DNA of 64,000 nt from Roseateles sp. (GTDB taxonomy: Bacteria; Pseudomonadota; Gammaproteobacteria; Burkholderiales; Burkholderiaceae_C): positions 1 to 64,000 of the forward strand of contig NZ_JAFAGT010000023.1 of the NCBI RefSeq assembly GCF_019237615.1, read 5' to 3'. The position numbers and the translations under genes are program-made. Shown one piece after another: positions 48,447 through 58,290 of this stretch. The notes under the pieces were generated by a model that saw nothing but the letters and a program-made list of their open reading frames with translations, was not told the origin of the DNA and ran no database searches. The stretch's first letter is position 1. The number at the start of each line of letters is the position of its first letter.

Positions 48447-49846
48447 ACGATTTCATCGCTGCCCTGCAGTCCCGCCTCGGCGAGGCCGGGCTGCTGACAG
48501 GCGGCGACCTGTCGGCCTACGAGAACGACTGGCGCAGGCGCTACGCCGGCAAGGCCCTGGCCGTAGCGCGGCCGGCGTCGACCGACGAGGTGGCGGCCGT
48601 GCTGCGTCTGTGCCACGCGCACCGCGTGGCCGTCGTGCCCCAGGGGGGCAACACCGGCTTGGTCGGCGGCTCGACGCCCGACGACAGCGGCCGCCAGTTG
48701 GTGCTGAGCCTGGCGCGCCTGCAGCGCGTGCGCGGCATCGACGTCGCCAACGCCAGCCTGACGGCCGAGGCCGGCTGTGTGCTGGCCGACGTGCAGGCAG
48801 CGGCGGCGCAGGCAGGCCTGCTGTTCCCGCTCAGCCTGGCGGCCGAGGGTTCGTGCACCTTGGGCGGCAACCTGGCGACGAACGCTGGCGGCACGCAGGT
48901 GCTGCGCTATGGCAATGCACGCGAGCTGTGCCTGGGGCTGGAAGTGGTGACGGCAGCCGGCGAGGTCTGGCATGGTCTGAGCGGCCTGCGCAAGGACAAC
49001 ACCGGCTACGACCTGCGCGATCTCTTCATCGGAAGCGAGGGCACGCTGGGCGTCATCACGGCTGCGACGATGAAGCTCTACCCGCAGCCCAGGGAGCGCC
49101 TGACCGCGCTGGCGGCCTGCGCGTCGTTGGACGACGCCGTTGCGCTGCTGGGCCTGGCGCGCGAGCGCGCGGGCGATGCACTGACCGGCTTCGAGGTCAT
49201 GAACCGCGCCTCGCTGGCGCTGGTGGCGCGAGAGTTGCCTCAACTGGTTCAGCCGCTCGGTGCCGCCGCGTGGACGGTACTGCTGGAGCTGTCTGATGCA
49301 GAAACCGCCGAGCATGCGCGCTCCGTCTTCGAGGGTTTGCTTGAAGCCGCCGCCGAGCGCGGCTGTGTGCAGGACGCGGCCATTGCGCAGAACCTCGCGC
49401 AGGCCAAGGCCTTTTGGCATCTGCGCGAATCCATCCCGCTGGCCCAGGCGCAGGCGGGTCTGAACATCAAGCACGACATCTCACTGCCGGTGTCCGCCAT
49501 TCCCAGCTTCGTCGCCCAGATGGACGCGGCGCTGGCCGCCTACCTGCCGGGCATCGAGGTGATCGACTTCGGCCACTTGGGCGACGGCAACCTGCACTAC
49601 AACGTGCAGGCGCCCGCCGGCGTAGCGCCGGCGGCCTTCCTGGCCGCGCACGAGGCGGCGATCAATGGGCAGGTCTACGACGCCGTGCAGCAGCACGGCG
49701 GCTCGATCTCCGCCGAGCATGGCATAGGCCGGCTCAAGCGCGAGGAGTTGGCCCGGCGCAAGGACGCGACGGGCCTCACGCTGATGCGCGCGATCAAGCG
49801 GGCGCTCGACCCGCTCGACCTGCTCAACCCGGGACGGGTTCTGTAG
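48443..49846 (+). CDS. FAD-linked oxidase (D-2-hydroxyglutarate/D-lactate dehydrogenase type)
   Basis: 467 residues. The FAD-binding_4 domain (VAVVPQGGNTGLVGGSTPDD, GNLATNAGGTQVLRYGNARE, LIGSEG-like FIGSEGTLGVIT) is joined to an FAD-oxidase C domain with the metal-site motif DFGHLGDGNLHYNV and GGSISAEHGIG. This is the D-2-hydroxyglutarate dehydrogenase/glycolate oxidase GlcD-like group. The closest role is oxidation of a D-2-hydroxy acid such as D-2-hydroxyglutarate or D-lactate, but the substrate cannot be fixed from sequence. Its 3' end overlaps the convergent RND gene by 23 bases. Confidence 0.85.
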   Translation: MNDFIAALQSRLGEAGLLTGGDLSAYENDWRRRYAGKALAVARPASTDEVAAVLRLCHAHRVAVVPQGGNTGLVGGSTPDDSGRQLVLSLARLQRVRGIDVANASLTAEAGCVLADVQAAAAQAGLLFPLSLAAEGSCTLGGNLATNAGGTQVLRYGNARELCLGLEVVTAAGEVWHGLSGLRKDNTGYDLRDLFIGSEGTLGVITAATMKLYPQPRERLTALAACASLDDAVALLGLARERAGDALTGFEVMNRASLALVARELPQLVQPLGAAAWTVLLELSDAETAEHARSVFEGLLEAAAERGCVQDAAIAQNLAQAKAFWHLRESIPLAQAQAGLNIKHDISLPVSAIPSFVAQMDAALAAYLPGIEVIDFGHLGDGNLHYNVQAPAGVAPAAFLAAHEAAINGQVYDAVQQHGGSISAEHGIGRLKREELARRKDATGLTLMRAIKRALDPLDLLNPGRVL

Positions 49847-52800
49847 CCCGGCGGCCGGTAACGACCCGGCCCGCCTTGACGAGGAGGCGGAACACGAACC
49901 GCACCAGCACCAGGGCCAGCACCGCCTCGATCAGCGTCAGCACGAACGCGCCCACCACCGTGAAGCGCGGCGCACGGCGCTGGAACTTGGCCAGCGCGTG
50001 GTCGCGGGCGATCTCGATGCTGTCGTAGAAGGTCGGCACGATCAGCAGCGTCAACAGCGTCGACGTGATGGTGCCGCCGATGATGGCCACGGCCATGGGG
50101 CGGTAGAACTCGCCACCCTCGCCCACGCCAATGGCCACCGGCAGCATGCCGGCGATCAGCGCCAGCGTCGTCATCAGGATGGGGCGAAAGCGCTTGCGGC
50201 CCGCGTGCATCAGCGCCTCCTCCCGGTCCACGCCGGCCGCCTCTTCCTGGCGCGTCGCGTCCAGCAGGAGGATGGCGTTCTTGGCCACCAGGCCCATCAG
50301 CATGATGACGCCGATCAGGCTCATCAAGTTCAGTGTTCCGCGCGTCAGGATCAGCGCGACGACCACGCCGATCAGGCTCAGCGGCAGCGACAGCATGACG
50401 CCCAGCGGCGCCGTGAAGCTGTTGAACTGGATGACCAGCACGAAGTACATCAGCGCGATGCCGCTCAGCAGCGCCGTGATCATGGCAGTGAAAACGACCT
50501 GCTGGTCGCGCGCCGCACCGGCCAACTCGATGCCGAAGCCGGGCGGGAAGTCGATCTTCTCGGCCAGCTTCTTGGCCTCGGCCGTGATCTCCCCGGATGA
50601 GCGGCCCTGGGCGTTGGCGCTGACCGTGATGGTGCGCTTGCCGTCGCCATGCTGGATCTGGCCCGGACCCTTGCCCATCGTGACGGTGGCGATCTGGTCC
50701 AGCGGCACCATGCGGTTGGTGCCGGAGACGGCGATGGGCAGGCGCTCGATGTTGGCCGCGTCGACGCGGTCGGCCGGGTGCAGGCGGATGGACACGTCGC
50801 GGGTCTCGCCGGTCGGGTCCACCCAGTCACCGGCCTCGACGCCGGCGAAGGCCACGCGCAGCGCCTGGGCCGCGTCGTTGACGGAGATGCCCATCTGGTT
50901 GGCCAGGCCGCGGTCCAGCGCGATCTGCAGCTCGTTCTGCGGATCCTGCTCGGAGTAGCCGATGTCGACGGCCCCCTTGATGCCCTGCATGGTCTTCTGG
51001 AATTCCTGCGTGATCTCCTGCAACTTGCGCGAGTCGGCGCCGTAGAAGCGGATCTGCACCGGCTTCTGCGCCCCGTTGTTCAGGTCATCCAGCACGACGT
51101 ACTCGGCGCCGACAAGGCGGCCGACCTTCTCGCGCAATTCCTTGGCGACCTCTGCCGCCGAGCGCTGGCGCTCGGTGCTCTTACCGATGTCGACGTAGAT
51201 CCGGCCGCCGCTGGCGTTAGGGTAGGCCGTCGTCGCCTTGGTCTCCTTGATCGTCGAAGCCAGGGCTGCGGCGGCATCGAGCTTGAGCTTGGAATAGTCC
51301 AGGCTGCTGGACGCGGGGCTGCGCACCTCGATGGCGAGGAAGCCGGCGTCGGCCTGCGGCAGGAAGCTGGAGCCGCCCACTGTGGCCTGCAGCGCGATGG
51401 CGCCAACGAAGCTGACGACGGCGAACGCGGCCATCCAGCGGCGGTGATGCAGCGCCCAGGCGATGACATGGCCGTAGCCGTTGGCGACGCCGTCGAACCA
51501 GTGGTTGAAGCGTTCCAGCAGCTTGCCGAAGCCCTTCTTGGGCTGGTCGTGGTAGCCCGGGGGGTCACCCCAGTAGGCCGACAGCATGGGGTCCAGCGTG
51601 AAGCTGATCAGCAGCGACACGATGACGGAGGCGACGACAGTCAGCGCGAAGGGCTTGAACCACTGGCCGGGGCCGTTGCCCATGAATGCGACCGGCACGA
51701 ACACGGCCACGATGGCGAAGGTGGTCGCCGCGACGGCCAGGCCGATCTCGGCCGTGCCCTCGCGCGCCGCCGTCACGCGGTCGCTGCCACGCTCCATGTG
51801 GCGGACGATGTTCTCCCGCACGACGATGGCGTCATCGATGAGCACGCCGATGGCCAGGGACAGGCCCAGCAGGCTCATGAAGTTCAGCGAGAAGCCCATC
51901 AGCCAGACGGCGATGAAGGCCGCCAGCACGGAGGTGGGTAGCGACAGCGCCGTGATCAGCGTCGAGCGCCAGCTGTTCAGGAAGGCGTAGACGACGAAGA
52001 TGGTCAGACCGGCGCCAAAGACCAGCGCATGCGTCACGTTGTGCAGGCTGTTCTCGGCGTCCTTGCCGCCGTCCTGCGTGACCTCCAGCGTGGTGCCCTT
52101 GGGCAGCTCCTTCCTGATCTCGTCGACCAGCTTGCGCGAGTCGTTGGCGACGCTGACGGTGGATGCGTCGCGCGAGCGCGTGATGGATATACCCACGTTG
52201 GGCCGGCCGTTGCGCAGCGAGTAGCCGGTCATTTCGGCGAAGCCGTCCTGCACCTGGGCAACCTGGCCCAGGCGCACGACCATGCCGCTGTTGCGCTTGA
52301 TGATCATCTGCTCGAATTCGCTCGGCGATTCGAGGCGGCCCAGCAAGCGGATGCTCTGGTCTTCCAGCGTGCCGCGCACCTTGCCGACCGGCGCCGTCGT
52401 GTTCTGCGCGCGCACGGCGTTCAGCACCTCGGTGACGGAGACGCCGAACTCGCGCAACTTGTCGGCGCGCAGCAGGATGGACAGCTCGCGCTTGAGGGCG
52501 CCGTTGACGCCGACGGTCGACACGCCCGCGATGCCGCGGAAGCGCTCGGCGAGCTTGTCTTCCGCGAGGCGGCTGAGCTGGGCGTGGGTCAGCGTCGTGC
52601 TGGACAGCGACAGCTGCAGGATGGGCTGGGCGCCCGGGTCGGCCCGCGTGATGATGGGCTCGCGGATCTCGGTGGGCAGCTTGTAGCGTACCGACGCTAT
52701 GGCGTTGCGCACTTCGTCGGCGGCCTCGATCATGTTCTTCGAGAAGTCGAAGACCAGCACGATGGTGGCGCTGCCCTCGCGCGACGTGGAGTTGGAGCGG

Positions 52801-53033
52801 TCCACGCCGGAGATGCTCTGCAGCGCCTTCTCGATGCGGTTGACGACTTCACGCTCCACCGTCTCGGGGGACGCGCCCGGGTAGGGGATGTTGATGACGA
52901 GCACTGGCGGCTCGACCTCTGGGAACTGGTTGACCTTGAGCTTGGACAGCGCCAGCAGGCCGACCAGCATCAGCCCGACGACCATGACGACGGTCGCGAC
53001 GGGCTTGTTGATGCTGAAGTTGGAGAGGAACAT
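49824..53033 (-). CDS. RND efflux transporter permease (second copy)
   Basis: 1069 residues with full RND architecture: first helix KPVATVVMVVGLMLVGLLALSKLK split by short loops, YPGASPETVEREVVNRIEKAL in the porter domain and the proton-relay region [19 protein letters not shown]. After the usual twelfth helix there is an extra hydrophobic segment near the C-terminus (VVGAFVLTLIEAVLALVLV), so a thirteenth helix is likely. It is encoded 15 bases after its adaptor and lacks a nearby outer-membrane channel gene. Substrate unknown. Confidence 0.9.
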   Translation of the reverse strand: MFLSNFSINKPVATVVMVVGLMLVGLLALSKLKVNQFPEVEPPVLVINIPYPGASPETVEREVVNRIEKALQSISGVDRSNSTSREGSATIVLVFDFSKNMIEAADEVRNAIASVRYKLPTEIREPIITRADPGAQPILQLSLSSTTLTHAQLSRLAEDKLAERFRGIAGVSTVGVNGALKRELSILLRADKLREFGVSVTEVLNAVRAQNTTAPVGKVRGTLEDQSIRLLGRLESPSEFEQMIIKRNSGMVVRLGQVAQVQDGFAEMTGYSLRNGRPNVGISITRSRDASTVSVANDSRKLVDEIRKELPKGTTLEVTQDGGKDAENSLHNVTHALVFGAGLTIFVVYAFLNSWRSTLITALSLPTSVLAAFIAVWLMGFSLNFMSLLGLSLAIGVLIDDAIVVRENIVRHMERGSDRVTAAREGTAEIGLAVAATTFAIVAVFVPVAFMGNGPGQWFKPFALTVVASVIVSLLISFTLDPMLSAYWGDPPGYHDQPKKGFGKLLERFNHWFDGVANGYGHVIAWALHHRRWMAAFAVVSFVGAIALQATVGGSSFLPQADAGFLAIEVRSPASSSLDYSKLKLDAAAALASTIKETKATTAYPNASGGRIYVDIGKSTERQRSAAEVAKELREKVGRLVGAEYVVLDDLNNGAQKPVQIRFYGADSRKLQEITQEFQKTMQGIKGAVDIGYSEQDPQNELQIALDRGLANQMGISVNDAAQALRVAFAGVEAGDWVDPTGETRDVSIRLHPADRVDAANIERLPIAVSGTNRMVPLDQIATVTMGKGPGQIQHGDGKRTITVSANAQGRSSGEITAEAKKLAEKIDFPPGFGIELAGAARDQQVVFTAMITALLSGIALMYFVLVIQFNSFTAPLGVMLSLPLSLIGVVVALILTRGTLNLMSLIGVIMLMGLVAKNAILLLDATRQEEAAGVDREEALMHAGRKRFRPILMTTLALIAGMLPVAIGVGEGGEFYRPMAVAIIGGTITSTLLTLLIVPTFYDSIEIARDHALAKFQRRAPRFTVVGAFVLTLIEAVLALVLVRFVFRLLVKAGRVVTGRRATEPVPG

Positions 53034-53048
53034 GGTTGAGCCTCCTGC

Positions 53049-54218
53049 TTACTTGCTGGCGGTGGGCGTCGGCGCGGCGGCCGCGGCGACGGCCGAGGCC
53101 GCGCCCGAGCCTGCGGCCACGCGCTGCACGGGCGCGCCGTCCACCAGGTTGCCGGCTGGTGCGCGCAGCACCTCGTCGCCCAGGGCCAGGCCCGAGGCGA
53201 TGACGACCTCGCCGCGGCGCTCGTCGCGCCCGCCCACGGTCACGGCCACCTTCTTCAGCTGGTTGCTGGCGACCTTCCAGACGAAGGCGTTGTCGCCCTG
53301 GCGCTGCACCGAGCCCTCGGCCAGCACCAGCACGCGGCGGTCCGCACTCTCGACCCGGCCTTCTGCGTAGAGGCCGGCCACCTGCGGCGCCTTGTCACGC
53401 TCGTTGAACTCGGCGATCAGTTCGACCTGGCGCGTCGTGGCGTTAGCTGCCGCGTCGATGCGCGCCAGCTTGCCGCGGAACTCGGCGCCACCAAAGCCGT
53501 TGATGCGGAAGGCCACCGGCTGGCCGAGCCTGAGCTCGCCCAGCCGGTCGGCGGAGACCTGGCCCTCGAAGCGCATGGACGCCGGGTCGATGACCTTGAC
53601 GAGCTCGCGCCCGATCTGGACGGTGTCGCCCACCGAGGTCTTGCGCTCGCTGACGACGCCGTCGAAGGGTGCACGCACCTCGGTGCGCGAGACCTGCTGG
53701 CGGGCCGTGACGGCGCGCGCCCTGGCCGCGGCCAGCTCGCTCTGTGCGGCATTGCGGCGCACCTCGGCATCCTCCAGACCTTGCATGGAGATCATGCCCT
53801 GCTGATTCAGCGTGCGCTGGCGTGCCAGCACGCGCTCGGTCTGCTCGAAGCTCTGCTGGGCGGCGCGCAGCGCCTCCTCGGCAGACGTGAGGCTGTCGCG
53901 GATGGCCGTGGGGTCGAGGCGGATGATGAGGTCGCCGGCGCGCACGCGCTCGCCGTTGTCCTTGGCGACCTGCAGCACGACGGCCGCAACCTCGGCGCGC
54001 AGGTCGGCGCGGCGGGCCGGCTGGATGGCCCCGGTGATGACGGGCGCGCCGATCAGGCCGCTTTGGCCGACCCGGCGAAGGTCTTCCGGCGCCAGCAGCA
54101 GCGGCGCCGCCGTCTTGGCCGCCGCGGCCTTGGCTTCGTCGGGCTTGCCACCCTTGCTGCAGGCGGTGAGAGTCAGGGCCAGCGTCAGGGCAGTGAGGAT
54201 CGGCGTTGCACGCGTCAT
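53049..54218 (-). CDS. RND membrane-fusion lipoprotein
   Basis: 389 residues from the ATG at 54218; longer in-frame starts have no better site and would bury the signal. A lipoprotein signal (LTALTLALTLTACSKGG, Cys about residue 17) is followed by the adaptor plan: lipoyl halves (LRAEVAAVVLQVAKDNGERV, RAPFDGVVSERKTSVGD), a coiled-coil hairpin between them, and a beta-barrel. It pairs with the RND permease downstream. Unlike the adaptor at 25 kb it is lipid-anchored. Confidence 0.9.
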   Translation of the reverse strand: MTRATPILTALTLALTLTACSKGGKPDEAKAAAAKTAAPLLLAPEDLRRVGQSGLIGAPVITGAIQPARRADLRAEVAAVVLQVAKDNGERVRAGDLIIRLDPTAIRDSLTSAEEALRAAQQSFEQTERVLARQRTLNQQGMISMQGLEDAEVRRNAAQSELAAARARAVTARQQVSRTEVRAPFDGVVSERKTSVGDTVQIGRELVKVIDPASMRFEGQVSADRLGELRLGQPVAFRINGFGGAEFRGKLARIDAAANATTRQVELIAEFNERDKAPQVAGLYAEGRVESADRRVLVLAEGSVQRQGDNAFVWKVASNQLKKVAVTVGGRDERRGEVVIASGLALGDEVLRAPAGNLVDGAPVQRVAAGSGAASAVAAAAAPTPTASK

Positions 54219-54342
54219 GGAGAAGCTTTCTTCAGAGGACAGGGATCGGACGACACAAACGGTTGAGCTTAACGATCCGGCAACACTTCGCCAGAGGTCA
54301 TGCACCGAGGGATGCGGCGCGACGGGCCGCGTGGGGTGGGCG

Positions 54343-54921
54343 TCAGCCGCGCTGCCAGCGCAACGGCCAGGCGCCCTGCTGCCAACGCTGCAGCCACAGC
54401 AGGCCGATCAGCGTCTTGGCATCGGTCAATTCGCCACAGGCGGCAAGCCGGTCCAGCTCGGCGACGGTGTGCGTGACGAGTTCGAGGAACTCGCCCTTGT
54501 CCAACTTCTGCTCGCCCTTCGTGAGGCCGCGAGCAAAGTAGATGTGTATGCCTTCGTCCGAATAGGCGATGGCGTTGTGCAACACGCCGGCATGGGCCCA
54601 TTCGGCGGCGCCGTAGCCGGTCTCCTCGGCGAGCTCGCGCCGGCCGCAGGCCAGCGGATCCTCGCCGGCGTCGAGCTTGCCAGCCGGGAACTCCAGCATC
54701 ACGCGGCCCATGGGGTAGCGGTACTGGCGCTCCATCAGCAGCCGACCGTCGTCCAGCAGCGGCACGACCATGACGGCGCCGGGATGTCGGATGTACTCGC
54801 GATGGGCCGTGCCGCCGTCGGGCAGCGCGACGCGGTCGCGGCGGACATCGAGGAAATGGCCGCGATAGACCTGGTGGCTATCGAGCGGCCGCTCGACGAG
54901 GTGTTCGTCAATGTCGGCCAC
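54343..54921 (-). CDS. NUDIX hydrolase (ADP-ribose pyrophosphatase-like)
   Basis: 192 residues from the GTG at 54921. The Nudix box is complete: G-KLDAG-E-DPLACG-R-RE-L-A-EE-T-G-Y. The flanking HREYIRHPGAVMVVPLL and YRYPMGRVMLEFPAGKLD match ADP-ribose pyrophosphatases (NudF-like). It hydrolyses ADP-ribose or a related nucleoside diphosphate sugar. The start lies 14 bases inside the DUF2818 gene, so it is translated from the end of the nuo operon. Confidence 0.85.
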   Translation of the reverse strand: MADIDEHLVERPLDSHQVYRGHFLDVRRDRVALPDGGTAHREYIRHPGAVMVVPLLDDGRLLMERQYRYPMGRVMLEFPAGKLDAGEDPLACGRRELAEETGYGAAEWAHAGVLHNAIAYSDEGIHIYFARGLTKGEQKLDKGEFLELVTHTVAELDRLAACGELTDAKTLIGLLWLQRWQQGAWPLRWQRG

Positions 54922-55210
54922 GGCGCAGATACCTCCAGACGAAGCCGGGGAAGCCCAGCGTGACGAAGAGGCAGGCCGCCGCCGCGTAGAACTCCCAGCC
55001 CTGCTCGTGGCGCTGGCCGATGCGCGCCTCCAGCAGCGAGCCGACGGCAAAGGTCAGCACGGCCATCAACACCAGCTCCAGCACCCGCCACCAGGCGGCC
55101 TTGTGGCTGCGGCGCGGGCCGACGAGCAGCAGGCGCTCGCTGAAATAGGGCAGATTGGCCGCGACGACGGCCGCGGCCAGAACCAGCCAGACCGCAACTG
55201 TCTGGTCCAT
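54908..55210 (-). CDS. DUF2818 membrane protein
   Basis: 100 residues from the ATG at 55210. Three hydrophobic segments (TVAVWLVLAAAVVAANLPYF, VLELVLMAVLTFAVGSLLEA, FYAAAACLFVTLGFPGFVW) and the pattern NLPYFSERLLL, EQGWEFYAAAACLFV. This small family sits right after nuoN in Betaproteobacteria, as here, which suggests a complex I-linked role that is not proven. Confidence 0.8.
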   Translation of the reverse strand: MDQTVAVWLVLAAAVVAANLPYFSERLLLVGPRRSHKAAWWRVLELVLMAVLTFAVGSLLEARIGQRHEQGWEFYAAAACLFVTLGFPGFVWRYLRRGRH

Positions 55211-55288
55211 CAGGCCGCGCCGGACCGCTCGGAGCGGCCCGCCCCCCTCACGGGGAACGACGAACAAAGGCCGCGCGAGAACCGCATG

Positions 55289-56770
55289 TCAGGTCGACAA
55301 GGCCTTGACGATAGCCTCGGCGCACATGGCCATCAGGCCGCCCGGCAGCAGGCCGAAGACCAGCACCGCAGCGCCGTTCAGCGACATGACGAAGCGCACG
55401 TCACCGGGTGCCGCGAGAGGCGCCGTGTCGGTCGGTTCGTCGAAGAACATGACCTTGACGACGCGCAGATAGTAGAAGGCACCCACCAGCGACACGACGA
55501 CAGCGAAGACGGCCAGCCAGATATAGGCCGTGTCATGCGTGGCAACCAGCGCCTGCAGCACGGCCAGCTTGGCGTAGAAGCCCACCGTGGGCGGCACGCC
55601 GGCCAGCGAGAACATGAAGAGGGTCATGACCAGCGCGAACCAGGGGCTGCGCTTGGCCAGACCGGCCAGGTCCTTGATCTCCTCGGCCTCATGCCCCTGG
55701 CGCGACAGCAGGATGACCATGCCGAAGGTGCCCAGCGTCGTCAGCACATAGGTGACTGCGTAGAACATGGCCGAGCTGTAGGCGTTGGCGGCGGACAGCG
55801 TGTTGTTGTTGACGACGCCAGATGCCATGCCCAGCAGCATGAAGCCCATGTTGGCGATGGTCGAGTAGGCCAGCATGCGCTTGAGGTTGCTCTGCGCAAT
55901 GGCTGCCAGGTTACCGACCAGCAGCGACATGATGGACAGCACAACCAGCATCTGCTGCCAGTCCACAGCCAGGCCGATCATGCCCTCGACGAGCAGGCGC
56001 ACGGTGATGGCGAACGCGGCCAGCTTGGGGGCCCCACCGATCAGCAGCGTGATAGCCGTCGGTGCGCCCTGGTAGACGTCCGGCACCCACATGTGGAACG
56101 GCGCGGCGCCGAGCTTGAAGGCCAGGCCGGCGACGACGAAGACCACGCCGAACACCAGCACTGCACGGTTGGGCGTGCCCTTGGAGATGACGTCGAAGAC
56201 CTCGGGGATGCTCAGCGATCCGGTGGCGCCGTACATCATCGACAGGCCGTACAGCAGGAAGCCGCTGGCCAGCGCGCCGAGGACGAAGTACTTCATCGCG
56301 GCCTCGGTCGACACCGCATGGTCACGGCGCAGCGCGACCAGCGCGTACAGCGACAGGCTCATCAGCTCGAGGCCAAGGTAGACGACCAGGAAGTTGTTCG
56401 CCGACAGCATCACGTTCACGCCCAGCAGCGAGAACAGGCTGAGGATGAAGAGCTCGCCCTTGAGCATCTCGCGCACGCCGGCATAGGGGCGCGCATAGAC
56501 AAGGGCGATCAGCGTGGCGACACAGGCGAAGCCGGCGAGCAGGTGGCCCATCGGATCGGCGACGACCATGCCCTGCATGGCATAGATGGTCAAGCCGATG
56601 TCGAAGTCGCGGAAATGCATGGCCGCGACGACGACCAGCGTCAGCTGGGTCAGCCAGTAGGTCGGGCGGCGCTGCTCGTCGGTGACCCAGAGGTCCACCA
56701 GCGCGACGACGCAGCCCATCGCCAACAGCAGGATTTCGGGATAGATCGCGAGCCAGTTCATGTCGTTCAT
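55289..56770 (-). CDS. nuoN: NADH-quinone oxidoreductase subunit N
   Basis: 493 residues with about fourteen membrane helices, a proton-pumping antiporter-like subunit of complex I. Conserved parts include YLGLELMSLSLYALVAL, SAMFYAVTYVLTTLGTF, LLGASMF-like segments and KLGAAPFHMWVPDVYQGAPT with the channel-lining lysines. It is the last nuo gene in the operon here and follows nuoM by 20 bases. Confidence 0.95.
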   Translation of the reverse strand: MNDMNWLAIYPEILLLAMGCVVALVDLWVTDEQRRPTYWLTQLTLVVVAAMHFRDFDIGLTIYAMQGMVVADPMGHLLAGFACVATLIALVYARPYAGVREMLKGELFILSLFSLLGVNVMLSANNFLVVYLGLELMSLSLYALVALRRDHAVSTEAAMKYFVLGALASGFLLYGLSMMYGATGSLSIPEVFDVISKGTPNRAVLVFGVVFVVAGLAFKLGAAPFHMWVPDVYQGAPTAITLLIGGAPKLAAFAITVRLLVEGMIGLAVDWQQMLVVLSIMSLLVGNLAAIAQSNLKRMLAYSTIANMGFMLLGMASGVVNNNTLSAANAYSSAMFYAVTYVLTTLGTFGMVILLSRQGHEAEEIKDLAGLAKRSPWFALVMTLFMFSLAGVPPTVGFYAKLAVLQALVATHDTAYIWLAVFAVVVSLVGAFYYLRVVKVMFFDEPTDTAPLAAPGDVRFVMSLNGAAVLVFGLLPGGLMAMCAEAIVKALST

Positions 56771-56790
56771 TGTTTTGCCTCAGCTCGTCA

Positions 56791-58269
56791 TCAACCCGGG
56801 ATGAGCTTGCTCTGCGCGACGTGCTGCAGCAGCTCGACGACCGAGACGTGCATCACGTCGGTGAAGGGCTTGGGGTAGACGCCCATGTAGAGGGTGGCCA
56901 CGGCCAGGAGGGCGAGCATGACGAACTCGCGCTGGTTGATGTCCTTGAGCGCACGCACGTCGTCGTTGGCGATGTCGCCGAAGTAGACGCGCTTGATCAT
57001 CCACAGCGTGTAGGCCGCGCCGAACACCAGCGCTGTCGCGGCAATGCCGCCCAGCCAGAAGTTGTACTTCACGGTGCCGAGGATGACCATCCACTCACCG
57101 ACGAAACCGGCCGTTGCGGGCAAGCCGCAGTTGGCCATGCCGAAGAACACGGCGAAGGCCGCGAAGGTGGGCATGGTGTTGACGACGCCGCCGTAGGACG
57201 CGATCTCTCGCGAGTGCACGCGGTCGTAGAGCACGCCAATGCACAGGAACATCGCACCCGACACGAAGCCGTGCGAGATCATCTGCACCAGGCCGCCGGA
57301 GATGCCCAGCTCGTTGAAGACGAAGAAGCCCAGCGTCACGAAGCCCATGTGCGCGATGGACGAGTAGGCCACCAGCTTCTTCATGTCCTTCTGCACCAGC
57401 GCGACGAGGCCGATGTAGACGACGGCGATCAGCGACATCGCGATGATGAGCCACGACCATTCACGCGCCGCGTCCGGCGCGATCGGCAGCGAGAAACGCA
57501 GGAAGCCGTAGCAGCCCAGCTTCAGCATGATGGCCGCCAGCACGACGGAGCCGCCGGTAGGTGCCTCGACGTGGGCGTCGGGCAGCCAGGTGTGCACCGG
57601 CCACATCGGCACCTTGACCGAGAACGCGGCCAGGAAGGCGAAGAACAGCCATGTCTGTGCGCCGCCGGCCAGCGGCAGCTTGTGCCAGGTCTGGATGTCG
57701 AAGCTGCCGGCCGACTGGTAGTACAGGTACAGCAGCGCGACCAGCATCAACAGCGAGCCGGCCAGCGTGTACAGGAAGAACTTGAAGGCCGCGTAGACGC
57801 GGTTCGGGCCGCCCCAGACGCCGATGATGATGTACATCGGGATCAGCGTGGCCTCGAAGAACACGTAGAACAGCATGCCGTCCAGCGCGCTGAACACGCC
57901 CACCATCAGGCCCGACAGGATCAGGAACGCGCCCATGTACTGGTTGACGCGCGTCTCGATGACCTCCCAGGCCGAGATGACGACGATGATGGTGATGAAG
58001 GCCGTCAGCGGCACGAACCACATCGAGATGCCATCCACGCCCAGGTGGTAGCGGATGTTGAAACGGTCGATCCAGGGTTGGTTCTCGACGAACTGCATTG
58101 CGGCCGTCGTTGTATCGAAGCCCGTGATCAGCGGCAGGGTGACGAGGAAACTCGCCACGGCCGCGACCAGCGCCATCCAGCGCACGGCCCGGGCCTGTTC
58201 GTCGCGCCCGACCGCCAGCAGCAGCGCGCCGCAGACGATAGGCAGAAAAATCGCAAGACTCAGCAACAT
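56791..58269 (-). CDS. nuoM: NADH-quinone oxidoreductase subunit M
   Basis: 492 residues, antiporter-like complex I membrane subunit. It shows the essential Glu in the FEATLIPMYIIIGVWGG region, AFSVKVPMWPVHTWLPDAHVEAPT, and KKLVAYSSIAHMGFVTLG. It pumps protons in the membrane arm together with NuoL and NuoN. The gene follows nuoL by 21 bases. Confidence 0.95.
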   Translation of the reverse strand: MLLSLAIFLPIVCGALLLAVGRDEQARAVRWMALVAAVASFLVTLPLITGFDTTTAAMQFVENQPWIDRFNIRYHLGVDGISMWFVPLTAFITIIVVISAWEVIETRVNQYMGAFLILSGLMVGVFSALDGMLFYVFFEATLIPMYIIIGVWGGPNRVYAAFKFFLYTLAGSLLMLVALLYLYYQSAGSFDIQTWHKLPLAGGAQTWLFFAFLAAFSVKVPMWPVHTWLPDAHVEAPTGGSVVLAAIMLKLGCYGFLRFSLPIAPDAAREWSWLIIAMSLIAVVYIGLVALVQKDMKKLVAYSSIAHMGFVTLGFFVFNELGISGGLVQMISHGFVSGAMFLCIGVLYDRVHSREIASYGGVVNTMPTFAAFAVFFGMANCGLPATAGFVGEWMVILGTVKYNFWLGGIAATALVFGAAYTLWMIKRVYFGDIANDDVRALKDINQREFVMLALLAVATLYMGVYPKPFTDVMHVSVVELLQHVAQSKLIPG

Positions 58270-58290
58270 TCTTGTTCTCCGCCGCGTCGA

